This document shows positions 52,488-64,000 of a stretch of 64,000 bases of DNA, in pieces. Below the pieces are notes generated by a model. That model was not told the origin of the DNA, made no database searches, and saw only the letters and a list, made by a program, of their open reading frames with translations. A program made the position numbers and the translations under genes. The DNA comes from Cherax quadricarinatus (taxonomy: Eukaryota > Arthropoda > Malacostraca > Decapoda > Parastacidae): the NCBI RefSeq assembly GCF_038502225.1, contig NC_091374.1, forward strand, positions 8,340,651 through 8,404,650. The letters run 5' to 3'. Within the stretch, counting starts at the first letter, position 1. Each line of letters opens with the position of its first letter.

Positions 52488-55400
52488 TTTTTTTTTACAA
52501 CATGTCGGCCGTCTCCCACCGAGGCAGGGTGACCCAAAAAAGAAAGAAAATCCCCAAAAAGAAAATACTTTCATCATCATTCAACACTTTCACCACACTC
52601 GCACATTATCACTGTTTTTGCAGAGGTGCTCAGAATACAACAGTCTAGAAGCATACACATATAAAGATACACAACATATCCCTCCAAACTGCCAATATCC
52701 CAAACCCCTCCTTTAAAGTGCAGGCATTGTACTTCCCATTTCCAGGACTCAAGTCCGACTATATGAAAATAACCGGTTTCCCTGAATCCCTTCACTAAAT
52801 ATTACCCTGCTCACACTCCAACAGATCGTCAGGTCCCAAGTACCATTCGTCTCCATTCACTCCTATCTAACACGCTCACGCACGCTTGCTGGAAGTCCAA
52901 GCCCCTTACCCACAAAACCTCCTTTACCCCCTCTCTCCAACCCTTTCGAGGACGACCCCTACCCCGCCTTCCTTCCCCTATAGATTTATATGCTTTCCAT
53001 GTCATTCTACTTTGATCCATTCTCTCTAAATGACCAAACCACCTCAACAACCCCTCTTCTGCCCTCTGACTAATACTTTTATTAACTCCACACCTTCTCC
53101 TAATTTCCACACTCCGAATTTTCTGCATAATATTTACACCACACATTGCCCTTAAACAGGACATCTCCACTGCCTCCAACCGTCTCCTCGCTGCTGCATT
53201 TACCACCCAAGCTTCACACCCATATAAGAGTGTTGGTACTACTATACTTTCATACATTCCCTTCTTTGCCTCCATAGATAACGTTTTTTGACTCCACATA
53301 TACCTCAACGCACTACTCACCTTTTTTCCCTCATCAATTCTATGATTAACCTCATCCTTCATAAATCCATCCGCTGACACGTCAACTCCCAAGTATCTGA
53401 AAACATTCACTTCTTCCATACTCCTCCTCCCCAATTTAATATCCAATTTTTCTTTATCTAAATCATTGGACACCCTCATCATCTTACTCTTTTCTATGTT
53501 CACTTTCAACTTTCTACCTTTACACACATTCCCAAACTCATCCACTAACCTTTGCAATTTTTCTTTAGAATCTCCCATAAGCACAGTATCATCAGCAAAA
53601 AGTAACTGTGTCAATTCCCATTTTGAATTTGATTCCCCATAATTTAATCCCACCCCTCTCCCAAACACCCTAGCATTTACTTCCTTTACAACCCCATCTA
53701 TAAATATATTAAACAACCATGGTGACATTACACATCCCTGTCTAAGACCTACTTTTACCGGGAAGTAGTCTCCCTCTCTTCTACACACCCTAACCTGAGC
53801 CTCACTATCCTCATAAAAACTCTTTACAGCATTTAATAACTTACCACCTATTCCATATACTTGCAACATCTGCCACATTGCTCCTCTATCCACTCTATCA
53901 TATGCCTTTTCTAAATCCATAAATGCAATAAAAACTTCCCTATCTTTATCTAAATACTGTTCACATATATGCTTCAATGTAAACACCTGATCTACACATC
54001 CCCTACCCACTCTAAAACCTCCTTGCTCATCCGCAATCCTACATTCTGTCTTACCTCTAATTCTTTCAATTATAACCCTACCGTACACTTTTCCTGGTAT
54101 ACTCAGTAAGCTTATTCCTCTATAATTTTTACAGTCTCTTTTGTCCCCTTTCCCTTTATATAAAGGGACTATACATGCTCTCTGCCAATCCCTAGGTACC
54201 TTCCCCTCTTTCATACATTTATTAAACAAAAGTACCAACCACTCCAACACTATATCCCCCCCTGCTTTTAACATTTCTGTCATGATCCCATCAGTTCCAG
54301 CTGCTTTACCCCCTTTCATTTTACGTAATGCCTCACGTACCTCCCCCACACTTACATTCTGCTCTTCTTCACTCCTAAAAGATGGTATACCTCCCTGACC
54401 AGTGCATGAAATTACTGCCTCTGTTTCTTCCTTAACATTTAAAAGTTCCTCAAAATATTCTCGCCATCTACCCAATACCTCCATCTCCCCATCTACTAAC
54501 TCCCCTACTCTGTTTTTAACTGACAAATCCATATTTTCCCTAGGCTTTCTTAACTTGTTTAACTCACTCCAAAATTTTTTCTTATTTTCATTAAAATTTC
54601 TTGACAGTGCCTCTCCCACTCTATCATCTACTCTCCTTTTGCACTCTCTCACCACTCTCTTTACCTTTCTTTTACTCTCCACATACTCTGCTCTTCTTAT
54701 AACACTTCTGCTTTGTAAAAACCTCTCATAAGCTACCTTTTTCTCTTTTATCACACCCTTTACTTCAACATTCCACCAATCACTCCTCTTTCCTCCTGCC
54801 CCCACCCTCCTATAACCACAAACTTCTGCCCCACATTCTAATACTGCATTTTTAAAACTATTACAACCCTCTTCAACCCCCCCACTACTCATCTTTGCAC
54901 TAGCCCACCTTTCTGCCAATAGTCGCTTATATCTCACCCGAACTTCCTTCTCCCTTAGTTTATACACTTTCACCTCCCTCTTACTTGTTGTTGCCACCTT
55001 CCTCTTTTCCCATCTACCTCTTACTCTAACTGTAGCTACAACTAAATAATGATCCGATATATCAGTTGCCCCTCTATAAACATGTACATCCTGGAGCCTA
55101 CCCATCAACCTTTTATCCACCAATACATAATCTAATAAACTACTTTCATTACGTGCTACATCATACCTTGTATATTTATTTATCCTCTTTTTCATAAAAT
55201 ATGTATTACTTATTACCAAATTTCTTTCTACACATAGCTCAATTAAAGGCTCCCCATTTACATTTACCCCTGGCACCCCAAATTTACCTACTACTCCTTC
55301 CATAACATTTTTACCCACTTTAGCATTGAAATCCCCAACCACCATTACTCTCACACTTGATTCAAAACTCCCCACGCATTCACTCAACATTTCCCAAAAT

Positions 55401-55962
55401 CTCTCTCTCTCCTCTACACTTCTCTCTTCTCCAGGTGCATACACGCTTATTATAACCCACTTTTCACATCCAATCTTTATTTTACTCCACATAATCCTTG
55501 AATTAATACATTTATAGTCCCTCTTTTCCTGCCATAGCTTATCCTTCAACATTATTGCTACTCCTTCTTTAGCTCTAACTCTATTTGAAACCCCTGACCT
55601 AATCCCATTTATTCCTCTCCACTGAAACTCTCCCACCCCCTTCAGCTTTGTTTCACTTAAAGCCAGGACATCCAGCTTCTTCTCATTCATAACATCCACA
55701 ATCATCTCTTTCTTATCATCTGCACAACATCCACACACATTCAGACTTCCCACTTTGACAATTTTCTTCTTCTTATTCTTTTTAGTAATCTTTACAGGAA
55801 AAGGGGTTACTAGCCCATTGTTCCCGGCATTTTAGTTGACTTTTACAACACGCATGGCTTACGGAGGAAAGATTCTTATTCCACTTCCCCATGGATATAA
55901 AAGGAAAATTAATAAGACCAAGAACTATTAAGATAAAATCAAAGAAAACTCAGATGAGTGTG

Positions 55963-55975
<13 letters not shown>
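52488..55975 (-). mobile_element. RTE-like LINE, nearly full length, intact ORF
   Basis: The T-run and ACATGTCGGCCGTCTCCCAC mark the 3' end (about 52488); the 3' UTR is about 330 bp, the ORF follows, and about 200 bp of 5' leader remain before an AT tract. It is the best-preserved of the RTE-like copies here. Confidence 0.92.
52829..55753 (-). CDS. RTE-like endonuclease/reverse transcriptase, intact ORF
   Basis: The 974-codon frame has no stop. The APE-type endonuclease (about 1-245) has L-S-E-T-K near 32-36, V-V-G-D-F-N near 138-143, S-N-T-Y-F near 182 and I-S-D-H-Y near 232-236. After a linker, the RT (about 470-780) has N-Y-R-G-I-S-L, G-G-F-R-V-G-R-G, D-L-E-K-A-Y-D-R-V near 613, G-L-R-Q-G-C-V-M-S-P near 669 and the catalytic F-A-D-D-T near 719-723. 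The C-terminus carries L-L-R-W-F-G-H-L-E-R-M-D and a basic R-G-R-P-R-K-G segment. The product would nick DNA and copy the LINE RNA. The given start is GTG; the frame is open about 80 bases further upstream without ATG, and the first internal Met is near residue 17. The RTE call rests on overall form and lack of RNase H. Confidence 0.9.
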   Translation of the reverse strand: MGSLNVCGCCADDKKEMIVDVMNEKKLDVLALSETKLKGVGEFQWRGINGIRSGVSNRVRAKEGVAIMLKDKLWQEKRDYKCINSRIMWSKIKIGCEKWVIISVYAPGEERSVEERERFWEMLSECVGSFESSVRVMVVGDFNAKVGKNVMEGVVGKFGVPGVNVNGEPLIELCVERNLVISNTYFMKKRINKYTRYDVARNESSLLDYVLVDKRLMGRLQDVHVYRGATDISDHYLVVATVRVRGRWEKRKVATTSKREVKVYKLREKEVRVRYKRLLAERWASAKMSSGGVEEGCNSFKNAVLECGAEVCGYRRVGAGGKRSDWWNVEVKGVIKEKKVAYERFLQSRSVIRRAEYVESKRKVKRVVRECKRRVDDRVGEALSRNFNENKKKFWSELNKLRKPRENMDLSVKNRVGELVDGEMEVLGRWREYFEELLNVKEETEAVISCTGQGGIPSFRSEEEQNVSVGEVREALRKMKGGKAAGTDGIMTEMLKAGGDIVLEWLVLLFNKCMKEGKVPRDWQRACIVPLYKGKGDKRDCKNYRGISLLSIPGKVYGRVIIERIRGKTECRIADEQGGFRVGRGCVDQVFTLKHICEQYLDKDREVFIAFMDLEKAYDRVDRGAMWQMLQVYGIGGKLLNAVKSFYEDSEAQVRVCRREGDYFPVKVGLRQGCVMSPWLFNIFIDGVVKEVNARVFGRGVGLNYGESNSKWELTQLLFADDTVLMGDSKEKLQRLVDEFGNVCKGRKLKVNIEKSKMMRVSNDLDKEKLDIKLGRRSMEEVNVFRYLGVDVSADGFMKDEVNHRIDEGKKVSSALRYMWSQKTLSMEAKKGMYESIVVPTLLYGCEAWVVNAAARRRLEAVEMSCLRAMCGVNIMQKIRSVEIRRRCGVNKSISQRAEEGLLRWFGHLERMDQSRMTWKAYKSIGEGRRGRGRPRKGWREGVKEVLWVRGLDFQQACVSVLDRSEWRRMVLGT

Positions 55976-55977
<2 letters not shown>

Positions 55978-55993
<16 letters not shown>

Positions 55994-56189
55994 CAACAAG
56001 TCGGCCGTCTCCCACCGAGGCAGATCCCCAAAAAGAAAATACTTTCATCATCATTCAACACTTTCACCTCACTCACACATTATCACTGTTTTTGCAGAGG
56101 TGCTCAGAATACAACAGTTTAGAAGCATACACATATGAAGATACACAACATATCCCTCCAAACTGCCAATATCCCAAACCCCTCCTTTA

Positions 56190-56190
<1 letters not shown>
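55978..56190 (-). mobile_element. RTE-like LINE 3' end fragment
   Basis: An inverted 3' UTR with a T-run, lacking a 20-bp segment after CCGAGGCAG, cut off after CCCCTCCTTTAA. It lies directly against the 5' leader of the intact copy. Confidence 0.9.
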
Positions 56191-56218
<28 letters not shown>

Positions 56219-56221
<3 letters not shown>

Positions 56222-56792
56222 ACTCACCTATTTGTGGTTGCAGGGGTCGAGTCATAGCTCCTGGCCCTGCCTCTTCACTGATTGCTACTAGGTCCTCTCT
56301 CTCCCTGCTCCATGAGCTTTATCATACCTCGCCTTAAAACTATGTATGGTTCCCGCCTCCACTACTTCACTTTCTAGGCTATTCCATGGCTTGACTACTC
56401 TATGACTGAAGAAATACTTCCTAACATCCCTTTAATTCATCTGAGTCTTCAACTTCCAATTGTGACCTCTTGTGTCTGTGTCCCATCTCTGGAACATCCC
56501 GTCTTTGTCCACCTCGTCTATTTCGCGCAGTATTTTATATGTCGTTATCATGTCTCCCCTGACCCTCCTGGCCTCCAGTGTCGTCAGGCCGATTTCCCTC
56601 AACCTTTCTTCGTAGGACAATCCCCGTAGCTCTGGGACTAGTCTTGTTGCAAACCTTTGCACTTTCTCTAATTTCTTGACGTGCTTGACTAAGTGTGAAT
56701 TCCAAACTGGTGCTGCATACTCCAGTATGGGCCTGACGTAAATGATATACAGAGTCTTGAACGAATCCTTACTGAGGTATCGGAACGCTATC
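56219..56792 (-). pseudogene. 5'-truncated LINE-A copy between GT tracts
   Basis: The 3' UTR and C-terminal RT region (M-Q-R-F-A-T-R-L-V-P-E-L-R-G, T-T-L-E-A-R-R-V-R-G-D) are present with lesions. (GT)n flanks both ends (56201-56220 and 56793-56820), as if a GT tract had been split. Confidence 0.88.
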
Positions 56793-57006
56793 TGTGTGTG
56801 TGTGTGTGTGTGTGTGTGTACGTATATATATGAGCCATCTATAAATTACAAGCTGATTAGTAAAAAACTTTTATAACTGCATATGTTTTGATGAAACATA
56901 AAAATAAGTACTTCAATTGTATTTCAAATGTGGAAATTTTCATAAATACCTGCATAATTAAGAGCAAATTAAATTTGAAAAACAAATCAGCATTGCATCT
57001 CCTTAA

Positions 57007-57374
57007 CCCTTTCAGGGTTTCTGACGTACTAGTACAGCTTACGCACCAGGGTTTTTGACGTACTAGTACGCCTAAATTCTAGCGCCCTGAAATCTAGTGA
57101 GAGAAAGCTGGTAGGCCTACATATGAAAGAATTGGTCTATGTGGTCAGTGTGCGCAGTATAAAAAAAAAAATACTGCAGCACACAGTGCGTAATGAGAAA
57201 AAAACTTTGACAGTGTTTTTGGTTTAAAAAGTTTTCCATCAAATTTCATACTTTTGGTGTCATTATGATCAGGAAAAGATTGTCTATCTTTCCATAAGAA
57301 AAAATAATTTTTTTTTTTTAAATTTGTCGACCTTGAGAACATGTCTGGGAGAGGGCCTGTCGACCCTGAAAGAG
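57007..57374 (+). mobile_element. piggyBac-like MITE, 368 bp
   Basis: CCCTTTCAGGGT and the inverse of CTCTTTCAGGGT lie between TTAA sites (57003-57006 and 57375-57378). The interior follows the ends of the 14176-15243 family (GAAAGCTGGTAGGCC, TCCATCAAATTTCATACTTT), with the middle deleted. Confidence 0.85.
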
Positions 57375-57378
57375 TTAA

Positions 57379-60300
57379 ATGTTCACTATAAAAAAAAATT
57401 AAAAACTTTTCTCACTGGCTTGTACAGCACGGAGTAGTCTCTACCAAAATATAAGGGAACAATAATGTACCACGTTTTCCAATACATAATATCCATTCCC
57501 ACTTCATGAATTGAGGAATCTATTATCCCAAAAGACATAGAAATACCAGATATGTTGTTACAGAAATGGTACACCTGTCTTTTAGACAAATACAAATTAT
57601 TATTGCATGGCACTACACTATTGTATGATGAAATGACATAGAATAGCATAAAGTGTTAGGGACAAGAAGCTATGGCTTACTGAGTCCTCCTAGAAAAGAG
57701 CAAGGTTGTGTCCACACTGTTAAGAACCTAAGTGACTTGTACATTGCCCATGGAGTCAACTTACATCAGCACAGTAACTCATATGAACAAATAAATGATT
57801 AAAATTGTTTATCTATTTGAGCCCATCAAGAAGTAACCAAAAGCCAATTACTTAAGTATGTTAAATATATCAGTCAATGCATGATATAAATTATATTTTA
57901 TTCATTTTACATTGTTAAATGACACTGAATTTAGAGGCTGGTATTATTTTTATTTGCATTAAACATTTAATATATGTGTTGTAAGTAATTGTATTTAACA
58001 GTAGTGATTATTTTTCATTTTACATCAGAATAATTTATATTTACCAAAGGGGGATTTGTGTGAACTTTACGATCTAACAGCAAAGAGCTCCATGATCTCA
58101 TATCCAATACTGTACCCCAAACTCTCTAGTGCGAGAGGTTTATGCAAGTATGTGCACTGGCTAGTTTATAAAAATGACATATACTGTATCTGATTTAGTA
58201 GAATAACTAAAGTTTTGTTTAGATAATGAAGGCAATGAGGAAGAAATTGTTTCTGAAGAAAAACAGACCAGAAACATTCATATACAGTGATTTATCAGTT
58301 GAAAGACTTATCATTTAAATGACTTTTAGGATTTTTATACCTTAAATCTAGCTTGAATTCAACATAAATATAATCCTGAGACCATAGAAATCCTTTTTCG
58401 TACAGCTGTTCTGTAAATTGAATTGACCAATATTTTTCAGCTCTCTGTATACTGTATTATAAGGCTTACATAACTTTACTTAAAAGTATAATATGAATGC
58501 AATGGATTTTATGTAAAAGTTATCACAACTTTAGTAACAGATTAAGTGCTTATAGATAACCATTTTTCTAATATAATTTACACTATGTTATTAACATGAT
58601 ATACTTGTTAAATCTTTTAACAATATATAAGTATCACTTGTGCTGTTTCAGTCACTGTTCATTACTGTGGATCACAGATTATATAGTGAATCACTTGGGT
58701 ATTCTATTTCAAATGACTTGAGTGCAGTGCAGTAATGGTTATGCTGTATCTCAGTCAATATATATGGTATTTTCAGTATCTCGCAAATAATTCTGAGTAT
58801 TAAATTCCTCAATGTGAATTAAATTTTTTCAAATTATAATTTATTGTATTTACTACTGAGCAACACGCAAAAATTTATGTAAATATGGGTCATATGATCC
58901 TACTTCCCTAAACTTAATGTATGTGGGAGCATCAAAATTTACATAATCCTTAAACAAAGACAGTAATATATTTGAATTAAACATGTTTTCTCATTTGCTA
59001 CCAAACAAGCTGCAGTACTAAACTCGATGCTAAATGTGTAATAATGTAGTACTAGTGAGATATGCATGCTGAAGAAAATTACAAAAATGGGAATAGGGTT
59101 AAAATTTAATCATAATTTTTCATTAACTATGTCTGTTTTACACTTACGAATCTAGCTAGGATTTGTTTCTTATTAAGAACGACGATCAGAATTACAAAAA
59201 TAAATCTTTCACAGAATAAACCTCAGTTTATTTCAAAATACACCCAAGACTTTGCTGTGCCAAAAAGAAATTTCTCTGATATACCGCTATGATTATTACA
59301 TTTATTCCACTTATATACGATGTGCATTTTATAATTCAAAAATATTTTTGACATAATACTGTGATCAAAAAGTACACCATGATCATTTCACTAAAAATCA
59401 TAGATATATATATATCAGAAGAGCAAAAACTAAGGTAAAATTCAGTATAATGAGGAAAAAATAGAGGGAAATGGAAATGTTAAATAGTGTTAATGATCAA
59501 AGAAAATGTTAACTAAGTAGGGAGATTCAAACTCTAAATTTTATGTCATATAAAATAAACATATATGTTTTGCATAAACTAATAATTGAGCCATGCTTAC
59601 AAAAAAAGCTGGAGTACTTAACAATAACATCTATAATTAAGCATGCTTCAGCACTGAATTCCTAGAAAAATTAATTAACACTGCATTACTATATTAAGTA
59701 CAATAAAATTTAACAAAAATTAAATGATAAAACTCAAGTGGATATTTTTTACCTAAAAAAATTTATTATAACTGTCACTAATATAAATGTCTGTCTTCCT
59801 CATAAGCAACATTTTAATTCAAATGAAATTATTAAAGCAATAAATAAAAACAGAAAAGCATTTAGAAAAATAATGTCTGTTTAGTACAGAATCTTCATGC
59901 AAGGTTGGCTGAGGTTCTGGTATGAATTAAAGTTAAGAATATTTGGCTAATTTTGAAATAGTCTTAAATAGACTTCAATTTATGAATATACTGTAATGTA
60001 AAAGGCTCAAATCACACAGGTGAGCAGTAATCATTGTGTATTTTGATAATTTTGTATTCTGAGAAAATATTTTAATTACAGAATAAATTCAATACTTTCT
60101 ATGGGCACATGGAAACAATGATTGTAAGATGAAATAAGTTGAATAAGTACTGTAGGAGGAAGCAAATATAGAGGAGGGAATAAAAGATGAAGGATCAGGT
60201 TGCAAAAATGGAAGTATGAATGAAGGGATACAAGATATTTGGACAAGACCCTAAATGAATCACTCTGCTGTTTAGTATGGAATATTCTATCAGACAAAAG

Positions 60301-63300
60301 TAAAGACAAATATTGTCACTGAACTTCATAGCACCTCAGTTGTAGCAAGGGCTGTTCACATTTTCATTCTGGTAAATATTCACATATATCCCTTTTAAAC
60401 ATGAAAATTTTGTAGATTAATTTCTTCTTTTATGCATTTACATGAACATTAATTTTCCTTTTTCTGAATGACTAGTAAGGAAAAGCAACAATTATTTATA
60501 AAATAAAAATTAACTTTAACACTGTCAAATGTATATAAACAGGCTTATCAAAACTAAGGTGGAACACTGTGGCAGTACTGTTAAGAAAGACAATATTGTA
60601 AATATGGTAAAAGATCTAAAAATTAGTATGCATAAGAGTAAAAGTAACAAGGTGTAAAGAAAGGGGGATTGCATAGCTAAGGCAAACAAATGATTCCAAA
60701 CACAAGGAAGAAGGTTCAATCCCAGATCTAGTCTGAGATGAAAAGATCTTACTCATACAGTAATTATGGAAAGCTTAAATATGCTCACTGTAATGTTAAG
60801 GCCCTGGACAAGCTAGTACTATCTTGCACATGAGGTTGCCAATTTATTCTGAGAAAATAGGTGTACTGGATATTTTTATATCAGAAACTAATTATTTTTC
60901 ATTATTTTGCCTGTATTTTTGAAACAAACTCCTAATGTGAATTAAAACTTTTATGTTTATTTACAGTATCAAATACAAGTTTTTTGTATCTAAATAAGAA
61001 AGATGGAAATCTATGAAAGAAAATAGTGAAAGGTAATACAATGGAGATGTAATTATGTGTAAAATATAGAGTTGAAACCAAAAGTGTTAAAAATTAGGTA
61101 TGCTACTAAACAGAATATGCATCAGTAGCAGAGTTAACTGGAAAGAATACTAGTGAAATGTTGTATAGTCCCATCTATGGTATACACTATATGTGAAATA
61201 TTTAATACTAACACATATGCTGTGTAATGTTACGGAAACTGTCATACACTATGCATCAAAGATCTTGTGGAACTAGGGATATTAAGATCACAATATTTGA
61301 GAATGTTCAGGAAGTTTAAAGCAACTTGTAAAAAGGTAATATAAAACTGTAATCTAATGTTTAATAAAACTTTGCAATCATGCATAATGGAGTACATACA
61401 CAAGATTAGGCTACTTCTACAAAGGAATGATTGGCTATAAAAAATACTAAGTTATTCTATTTAAAAAAAATCAAAGAATGATGACAGTTAAAGATACTGG
61501 ATGACTTATTTAAGGAGACACACTAGTATTTTGAGACTAATTATACCCTTAAAAAAGTATGCTACAATAAGGCCTACATACAGAACTCTACCCTTATTAG
61601 GTAATTTTTACCAAAACCATTTTCTCATACAACATCTAACTTATAAGTCTTTTAATGTTTGAAAACTAACAATTTAATGTAATGAAGGGAATGCCCAATA
61701 AGAATTTAAGCACTATCTACCAAGTTATATTTCACCTCTATGGTGGCTCTTCATGTTTTAAGAGAATGCTTCATTTTCAACATGAATTAGGGCAAAATGA
61801 TCAGCTTTAACCCATAAACGGTCCAAGCAGATCTACGTTCACATGCGTAGTGCTCCAAAAGTAGATCTACGTTTTTTTACACATTTTCAAATGTAAAAAA
61901 ACAAAAAGAAGATCTACGTTTTTTACATACTTTCAAATGTTGAATATATACATTTGGACCATTTACGGGTTAAACATGGTCTTTAGTCCATTAAAAATTA
62001 CCTGTTTTAGTACTGTTAACCTACATTACTAAAATTTACTCAAGATATAATATGCAACCCTGAAAAGCTATTTCTTTTATGTTGGCAACAATGTAAGGAA
62101 TTGGTAAAATAAATTTAAGAATATCACACTGAAGGTAGATATTACTTAGTGACACTGAGCACACCTGAGGGGCTGAAACAATAACAGGTAACCTCCTCAA
62201 AACAATGTGAAACAAAGACCCTTAGCAAGGTGAGACCTTACTGAACATTTCTTTTAAATGTTAACTTCTGCAGAGAAACACAACTATAACTCAGATATTC
62301 CATTATATTGGTGAGGAAAGGTGCCTGAATGTGTGGTTTATTAAAGTCACACCTTCCAACACTTCTTATCTGCCATAATGACATATCTGAGTTCTAAATG
62401 TGTGTTCCTCTGTAGGACATGATAATGCTCACACTGAAGAGAAATGCTGTCCAACAAGGTTGGACCCTGCTATAAATGTCTATTGTACAACATAATATTT
62501 ATATTACTTTACATTACAAGCTCAGGTAGACATTGCTATGAACAGTTTTTAAATGAGCAACAGAAAAATTGTATTACAGTAATATTAAATTTTGTATAAA
62601 ACATGATTATAGAAATCATTTCAGAACATTTTATTATTCCTCTTTACCATACTTCTTAGCCAGAGAGGTCTGTTCACCCATAATGCTTCTAAAGTTAGAC
62701 CATAACAACAAATACTCCATCTTTAGGACGAGGTTTCACGAGGTAACTGTGGTTCGGTACCAACAGCTGGGGTTCCAAATCAGTATAGACAAGATGCTTA
62801 ATGTATAAACAGGAAAGTAAAATTATGGGACAAAGGAAATAATGTTCATGCAATGGTTTGAATTAAATCTAAAGGCATAAATTAAATGCAAGACAACATG
62901 CAGGAATCTACATTTGAAATGCATTTATAGATTTAAGAAACTGTGATATAATGCAAACTGGCTGTGCAACAGAGATGAGCCAAAGGAGAAGAATATTTCA
63001 AAAACATAGTACAATATATAGATTTAAATATATTTTGAGATGATGTACCTTAATGTTTAGCAACAAGATGCTGGATCCATGGTAAATGGACATAATTGCA
63101 TGTAAGTAAATAAAGCAGACACAAACAAGAGGAAAAAAAGACATTACATATGAGAAATTCCAGAATGTAAGACACAAATGAAAACTAAATAGAAATGACA
63201 TGAAGGCATAAAGGTCAACCATAAAACATCTGATCTGAATCACAGAGATTAGCTAAGAAAATAGCCATATATTAAAAACACAACAGAAGGTAATGATAAA

Positions 63301-64000
63301 GCTTGAAAGATAGGGTTAAACAGAGTCATGGTATCAACTAGGGATCTGGATTAAATTTAAAGAAAAATGAAGACAAAAAGTAAGAAGGATGTAAGGAACC
63401 ATGAATAATAACACTGGTCAGGGACAAGGGCCTAAGGTTAAATGCCAGCTAGAGGAATTGGATATCACAAAAAAACAGCCTCAAAAATTTGTGCTGTCAT
63501 TCCAATATTTAATTTGAAACATAGCAAAGCAGAAACATATTACATTGATGAGATACTTAGTCCAGTCAGCTTTGTTCTAGTTTTCTCTGTATCCGAAGAG
63601 CAGAGTGGTCTTGCACAAAAGAGTATATATGGACATGCCTTGCTCTGATCAAACCATTTCCTTCACCCTATGTTGGGTAACAGGATGGTGGCAACCCATG
63701 TGTGTTTACAACCTAAGGAACTAATCTATTCACCAACTATGCAAACCATGGGTAATATTCACTGTTTAATATTTGTGAATTTTACACAGTACATATACTG
63801 TTTACAAGCAGGTATAACACTACAGGAATATTAATCTTTACATGAGTACTGTACTACTATGATATACTACAATGTCAGTTAACTACAGTACTTATAAGCA
63901 ACTGAACAAATGTGAAATCTGTCATCTAGAGAGCAAATACTGGATCTAACATGGACTAGGACTATAAAGTATTAGTTGGAGCTGACACATGTAAATTAGG
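57379..64000. other. AT-rich region with no supported gene
   Basis: No ORF longer than about 80 codons, no transposase or RT motifs and no long tandem repeats are visible, apart from the short MITE at 61811-61969. Intronic or intergenic host sequence is possible; I cannot show either. Confidence 0.5.
61811..61969. mobile_element. 159-bp TTAA-flanked MITE
   Basis: CCCATAAACGGTCCAA and the inverse of TTTGGACCATTTACGGG lie between TTAA sites (61807-61810 and 61970-61973). The interior has three AGATCTACGT motifs and two long A/T runs. Confidence 0.85.

Noticed and set aside
57379..64000. Host gene exons among short ORFs (for example 60076-60309 and 62998-63243)
   Set aside because: All are under about 85 codons, AT-driven and without recognisable domains or convincing splice context.

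Overview
The window looks like repeat-dense intergenic DNA from an arthropod, most likely a decapod crustacean (crayfish or lobster type). That assignment is inference: I recall several of its repeats as decapod-typical (the block near 'ACTCACCTAATTGTGG' beside (GT)n, the '(C)ACCGAGGCAGGGTG' LINE 3' end, and the 'CCGGAACTCTCTCCAGG' LINE 3' UTR), and I could not run a search. I find no host protein-coding gene, rRNA or tRNA that I can defend. Nearly every coding-like stretch is retrotransposon or transposon sequence.

Layout. 0-1.5 kb: a 203-bp Tigger-type MITE, a dispersed repeat and an old reverse transcriptase (RT) scrap. 1.5-5.1 kb: a nearly full-length non-LTR element (LINE-A, minus strand) with an intact 1083-codon endonuclease/RT ORF, lying between (GT)n tracts. 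5.1-9.9 kb: a truncated LINE-A copy and several Tigger/pogo derivatives, one with a hairpin duplication and one with a 21-bp minisatellite. 10-13.5 kb: simple repeats and a decayed LINE. 13.8-15.3 kb: DNA-transposon remnants split by a 1068-bp TTAA-flanked piggyBac-like MITE. 15.4-17.3 kb: an RT/RNase H LINE 3' half. 18.2-19.5 kb: a second TTAA element inside another repeat. 20.2-24.7 kb: a CR1-like LINE whose ORF1 carries a PHD-like finger and three CCCH motifs, and whose RT is split by a 203-bp MITE. 26.2-28.6 kb: a Tigger element with the complete DDD triad but two frameshifts. 28.6-30.5 kb: little recognisable. 30.7-35.0 kb: a nest (element Y contains element X, which contains two LINE fragments). 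35-56.2 kb: an RTE-like LINE array in both orientations, including one copy with an uninterrupted 974-codon ORF (52829-55753), cut by MITEs, Tigger elements, TTAA elements and a 503-bp hammerhead-like retroelement. 56.2-56.8 kb: another LINE-A fragment in a GT tract. 57.4-64 kb: AT-rich sequence with one short TTAA MITE and no supported gene.

How the parts relate. The autonomous-looking machinery (RTE-like and LINE-A ORFs, Tigger transposase) sits beside non-autonomous partners that reuse its ends. The 203-bp MITEs carry terminal repeats matching two different Tigger subfamilies in the window. A short repeat at 7.1 and 18.3 kb joins the 5' UTR and 3' end of the RTE-like LINE with the ORF removed. 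Where an insertion interrupts a LINE, other copies in the same window act as the empty site, so many insertions can be confirmed here as TA, TTAA or longer target duplications.
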